Shown: in pieces, positions 61,025 to 64,000 of the stretch
How positions within the stretch are numbered: the first letter of the stretch is position 1
Layout of the letters: each line of letters begins with the position of its first letter
Assembly (NCBI RefSeq): GCF_900169175.1
Contig: NZ_FXZM01000004.1
Location: 62,001 to 126,000, forward strand
Source: Brevibacterium jeotgali
GTDB taxonomy: Bacteria > Actinomycetota > Actinomycetes > Actinomycetales > Brevibacteriaceae
Direction of reading: 5' to 3'
DNA length: 64,000 nt
Notes under the pieces: generated by a model
What the model was told of the DNA's origin: nothing
The model's input: only the letters and a program-made list of their open reading frames with translations
Database searches by the model: none
Made by a program: the position numbers and the translations under genes

Positions 61025-62179
61025 ATGCAGCACGGAACGACGGGCGGACCGTCTCCCCACGCTCTGGACGGCGTGCGGGTCGTCGAGCTCGGCACCCTGA
61101 TCGCGGGGCCCTTCGCCGGCCGGATCATGGCGGACTTCGGGGCGACGGTCATCAAGGTCGAGAACCCGTCGAGCCCCGACCCCATGCGCACCTGGGGGCG
61201 AGTCCAGGGCACACGGCGCTCGCTGTGGTGGGCGGTGCAGTCGCGGAACAAGACGAGCGTCGGCCTCGACCTGAAGACGGAGGAGGGCAGCGCTCGCCTG
61301 CGCACGCTGCTCGACGAGGCGGACGTGCTCATCGAGAACTTCCGGCCCGGCACGTTGGAGCGGCTGGGTCTCGGCCCGGACGAGCTGTGGACGACGAACC
61401 CCGGTCTCGTGATCGCGCGGGTGTCGGGGTACGGCCAGACGGGCAGTGGAGCGCACAAGCCCGGCTACGCGGCTGTGGCGGAGGCCGCGAGCGGACTCCG
61501 CCACATGAACGGGTACCCGGATCAGCCGCCGCCGCGCACAGGCATCTCCCTGGGCGATTCGGTCGCGTCGCTCTACGCCGTGCAGGGCGTGATGATGGCG
61601 CTGTACTGGCGCGATGCGGCAGGCGGGGGCAAGGGGCAGGTCGTCGACGTGTCGCTCGTCGAATCGTCGTTCTCCCTGCTCGAGGGCGCGACCGCGGAGT
61701 ACGCCCACAGTCAGGTGGTGCCCGGTCCCAGCGGCTCGCGGCTCACGGGCATCGCCCCGTCGAACATCTACCAGAGCAGCGATGGGAAGTGGGTCGTCAT
61801 CGCGGCGAACCAGGACACGGTGTTCCGCCGGCTCGCGGGCGCGATGGGACGTCCTGAGCTCGCAGACGACCCCCGCTTCCGCGACCACCACGCCCGCGGC
61901 GTCCATCAGGACGAGCTGGACGACCTCATCGCGGCATGGGCCGTGGCATACGAATCCGACGCCCTCGGCCGGATCCTCGATGAGCACAATGTGCCGACGT
62001 CGAAGGTCAACGACATCGCGGACGTCTTCGAGGATCCGCTGTTCCGTGAGCGCGACATGCTCGTCGAGGTCAGCGACGACGAGGACACCGTCACACATCC
62101 CGGCATCGTTCCCCGCCTCACACGGACCCCGGGATCCATCCGCTGGAACGGTCCGGCAGAGATAGGAGACGCATCATGA
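61025..62179 (+). CDS. CaiB/BaiF family III CoA-transferase
   Basis: A 384-residue protein. The family features are VRVVELGTLIAGPFAGRIMADFGATVIKVE split over residues 17-46, the catalytic Asp region at GLDLKTEEG, ENFRPGTLERLGLG and VSGYGQTG. It transfers CoA between carboxylic acids. ATG 61025 follows GGAGG. It overlaps the next gene by ATGA and is probably used with it: an acyl-CoA formed here is cleaved by the lyase. Confidence 0.9.
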   Translation: MQHGTTGGPSPHALDGVRVVELGTLIAGPFAGRIMADFGATVIKVENPSSPDPMRTWGRVQGTRRSLWWAVQSRNKTSVGLDLKTEEGSARLRTLLDEADVLIENFRPGTLERLGLGPDELWTTNPGLVIARVSGYGQTGSGAHKPGYAAVAEAASGLRHMNGYPDQPPPRTGISLGDSVASLYAVQGVMMALYWRDAAGGGKGQVVDVSLVESSFSLLEGATAEYAHSQVVPGPSGSRLTGIAPSNIYQSSDGKWVVIAANQDTVFRRLAGAMGRPELADDPRFRDHHARGVHQDELDDLIAAWAVAYESDALGRILDEHNVPTSKVNDIADVFEDPLFRERDMLVEVSDDEDTVTHPGIVPRLTRTPGSIRWNGPAEIGDAS

Positions 62180-63096
62180 GTACACCCACCGACACCATCG
62201 ACAATATCGACATCATCGACGTCACCCCGCGGGATGGCCTCCAGAACGAGGGCGTGGTCGTCTCCACCGAGGACAAGGTCGAGCTCATCACGCGGCTCGC
62301 GGACACCGGCGCCCGCCGGATCGAGGCCGTGAGCTTCGTCCATCCGCGCCGCGTGCCGACGATGGCCGACGCGGAAGCGGTGATGGAGCGCGTCCCGGTG
62401 CGTGAGGGCGTCTCCTACATCGGTCTCGCGCTCAACGCGCACGGCATCCTGCGGGCCCTCGAAACGTCCGTCGACGAGGTGAACTTCGTCCTCCCCGTCA
62501 CGGACGCCTTCGCCGAGGAGAACCAGGGCGGCTCGACCGGCAGCCTGCTCGCAGAGCTCGAGACCGCTCTGCCGGACTTCGAGGGATCGGGCAAGAAGCT
62601 CAGCGTGACCCTTGCCGTCGCGTTCGGCTGCCCGTACCAGGGCGATGTGCCGATCGCGGACGTCGTGCGCATCGCAGGCACCCTGCTCGACGCGGCGCCG
62701 CTGGACGAGCTGGCGATCGCGGACACGATCGGCTGCGGTGTCCCGGGCCAGGCCCAGGACCTGTTCGAGCAGGTGGGGGAGCTGAGTGACGTGCCCCTGC
62801 GGGCCCATTTCCACGATACGCGGCGGACCGCGATCGCCAACGTGACGGCGGCGCGCACGGCTGGTGTGACCCGCTTCGACAGCAGCGTGGCCGGCCTGGG
62901 CGGATGCCCGTTCGCTCCCGGCGCCGCCGGCAACGTCGCGACCGAGGACCTCGTGTGGGCGCTCGAGCGCGACGACTGCACGACGGGCATCGACCTGGAG
63001 GCGGCAGTGGACACCGGCCGCTGGATCACGGGGATCCTCGAGAAGTCCCCGGGTTCCGGGATTGCAGCCGCAGGAGCCTTTCCCGCCAGCCGGTGA
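62176..63096 (+). CDS. Hydroxymethylglutaryl-CoA lyase family protein
   Basis: A 306-residue HMGL-like TIM barrel. DVTPRDGLQNE carries the catalytic Arg and metal Asp, HFHDTRRTAIANV the metal His pair, and GLGGCPFAPGAAGNVATED the conserved active-site Cys loop. It cleaves a 3-hydroxy-3-methylacyl-CoA to acetyl-CoA or pyruvate plus a ketone or keto acid. The coupled CoA-transferase suggests catabolism of a free C5-C6 acid such as citramalate, itaconate or HMG. Leucine-pathway genes are absent here. ATG 62176 overlaps the preceding stop. Confidence 0.9.
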   Translation: MSTPTDTIDNIDIIDVTPRDGLQNEGVVVSTEDKVELITRLADTGARRIEAVSFVHPRRVPTMADAEAVMERVPVREGVSYIGLALNAHGILRALETSVDEVNFVLPVTDAFAEENQGGSTGSLLAELETALPDFEGSGKKLSVTLAVAFGCPYQGDVPIADVVRIAGTLLDAAPLDELAIADTIGCGVPGQAQDLFEQVGELSDVPLRAHFHDTRRTAIANVTAARTAGVTRFDSSVAGLGGCPFAPGAAGNVATEDLVWALERDDCTTGIDLEAAVDTGRWITGILEKSPGSGIAAAGAFPASR

Positions 63097-63167
63097 CCGG
63101 CGCCGGGAGCGCGCAATACACCCGCCCCCACCAGGCCCCAGACGCCGGTCCCCGCAATACCTACTAG

Positions 63168-63213
63168 CTTTCATCACACCGCATATGAAAGAAGTCGTGC
63201 GGTGTGATGAAAG
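63168..63213. terminator. Hairpin between convergent genes
   Basis: 16-base perfect arms (63168-63183 and 63198-63213) around a 14-base loop. A GGTGGCTGGT-rich stretch follows (63217-63250). The stem is AT-richer than the other terminators here. Confidence 0.65.
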
Positions 63214-63284
63214 TTGGTGGCTGGTGGACGGTGGCTGGTGGCTGGTGTTCTGGCAGGTCGATCTGCACTGCACAGCCGCGCCGC

Positions 63285-64000
63285 CTACGACGCGAAGCCC
63301 ATGCCCGCACTCTCCAGCAGTTTCAGCAGCGGACCGCGCCGGCCCTGATTCTCGTCGGCATCGATGAGCGCCTTCGTCGTGAGGGCGACGCCCGCCCACG
63401 CGAACGGCTCCGGCGGGAACGGCACCGGCATCTTCCGGACCATCTCCAGCTGGGTGAGCTCCGTGTCCGCACCGGACAGCAGATCGAGCATCACGCGGCC
63501 GCCGAACCGGGAGGCGCCCACCCCCAGGCCTGTGTACCCCGCGGAGTAGGCGACCTGGCCGCCGTACGCCGTGGTGAAGAACGGGAAGAAGCGAGAGCAC
63601 GTATCGATCGCACCTCCCCACTTGTGGGTGAAGCGGATCCCCTCCAGTTGGGGGAACGTCTCGATGAACTGGTGAGCGAGCGTCTCGAACGTCTCCGGCC
63701 GCTGGTCGTACTTCCAGGACACCTGCTTGCCGTAGTGGTAGACGGCGTCCCATCCGCCCCACAGGATGCGATCGTCCGCGGTCAGTCGGAAGTAGTGGAA
63801 GCGGTTCGCAGAATCCGCGAGGCCCTCTCGGTGCCGCCAGCCGATCGCCTCCATCTGCGCGTCGGTGAGCGGCTCCGTCATGAGTGCGTAGTCGTACACG
63901 GGCACGGTGTGGAGCTTCGTGCGCGCCAGCAGTGAGGGGAACACGTTCGTTCCCAGCGCCACGCGGTCGGCTTCCAGCGTCCCCTCGTCGGTCGTGAGCA
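63285..64000 (-). CDS. FAD-dependent oxidoreductase (DAO family), C-terminal part; continues past right edge
   Basis: At least 238 residues; the frame is open to the window end, so the start is outside and the GTG at 63962 is internal. The visible part has LATN-like ALGTNVFPSLL, a YDYALMTEPL strand, WRHREGLADSANRFHYFRLT, ILWGGWDAVYHYG and AGYTGLGVGASRFGGRVMLDL. This is the FAD-contacting C-terminal half of glycine/sarcosine-oxidase-like amine oxidases (DAO superfamily), often found with betaine or polyamine degradation. The N-terminal GxGxxG Rossmann motif cannot be seen. Confidence 0.85.
   Translation of the reverse strand, partial: LTTDEGTLEADRVALGTNVFPSLLARTKLHTVPVYDYALMTEPLTDAQMEAIGWRHREGLADSANRFHYFRLTADDRILWGGWDAVYHYGKQVSWKYDQRPETFETLAHQFIETFPQLEGIRFTHKWGGAIDTCSRFFPFFTTAYGGQVAYSAGYTGLGVGASRFGGRVMLDLLSGADTELTQLEMVRKMPVPFPPEPFAWAGVALTTKALIDADENQGRRGPLLKLLESAGMGFAS

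Noticed and set aside
1-64000. CRISPR arrays, tRNA or rRNA genes, phage structural genes, integrases
   Set aside because: No regularly spaced repeats, no tRNA or rRNA-like sequence recognised and no tyrosine or serine integrase motif seen by reading. Dedicated searches were not possible.

Overview
The window is high-GC actinobacterial DNA: codons are strongly G/C-ending, ATGA/GTGA start-stop overlaps are common, there are lipoprotein and twin-arginine signals, and there is one leaderless transcript candidate. The gene set (orphan EccA-like AAA protein, AztD-like zinc chaperone, glycine-betaine-type Rieske oxygenase, MetNIQ, Ohr) fits Micrococcales or a Brevibacterium-like Actinomycetota. The genus cannot be fixed from sequence reading alone.

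Region 1 (1-6.6 kb) is a tightly coupled six-gene operon: the C-terminal part of a Z1-domain protein, a PD-(D/E)XK protein, a GHKL (MutL/MORC-like) ATPase, an unrecognised protein, a DUF6339-like protein and a Vsr endonuclease. This matches the Z1/GHKL/Vsr restriction-modification neighbourhoods known from comparative genomics. A cytosine methyltransferase is expected upstream, outside the window.

Region 2 (6.6-13.2 kb) is a mosaic. It holds an MFS transporter, a membrane-anchored thermonuclease, two small unknown genes and an IS3-family element interrupted by an IS110-family element. Three decayed copies of the 3' end of the same gene (aztD) separate these modules, and the intact aztD follows at 13.2-14.6 kb. 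The 3' end of aztD may therefore be a repeatedly used integration point.

Region 3 (14.6-22.6 kb) holds a small membrane protein, a lipoprotein/OmpA pair, an alpha/beta hydrolase divergent from a MarR regulator, a 923-residue double-AAA (CbxX/EccA) protein and a ketopantoate-reductase-like enzyme.

Region 4 (21.7-41.6 kb) is devoted to methyl and sulfur metabolism. It contains a LysR regulator divergent from a GbcAB-like betaine monooxygenase, a MetE-like methyltransferase, two LLM flavin monooxygenases (SsuD/SfnG-like), a peptide-type ABC importer, a MetY-like sulfhydrylase, a BHMT-like homocysteine methyltransferase and the MetNIQ methionine importer. A plausible reading is that methyl groups and organic sulfur are scavenged and fed to homocysteine and methionine.

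Region 5 (42-51 kb) holds glutaminase-STAS, an SDR, Ohr and a second peptide-type ABC operon. That operon is preceded by a 25-residue leader peptide ending in Ser-Ser-Cys, transcribed from a near-consensus promoter with almost no 5' leader and followed at once by a hairpin. This suggests cysteine-responsive attenuation. Region 6 (51-64 kb) holds two tandem unknown paralogues, a secreted PGRP-type amidase, two tandem VOC proteins, a LysR-controlled MDR/TPP-enzyme/SDR catabolic operon, an ABM-domain protein, a CoA-transferase/HMG-CoA-lyase pair and the C-terminal part of an FAD oxidoreductase running off the right edge. Several convergent gene pairs are separated by long, almost perfect hairpins that should act as bidirectional terminators.
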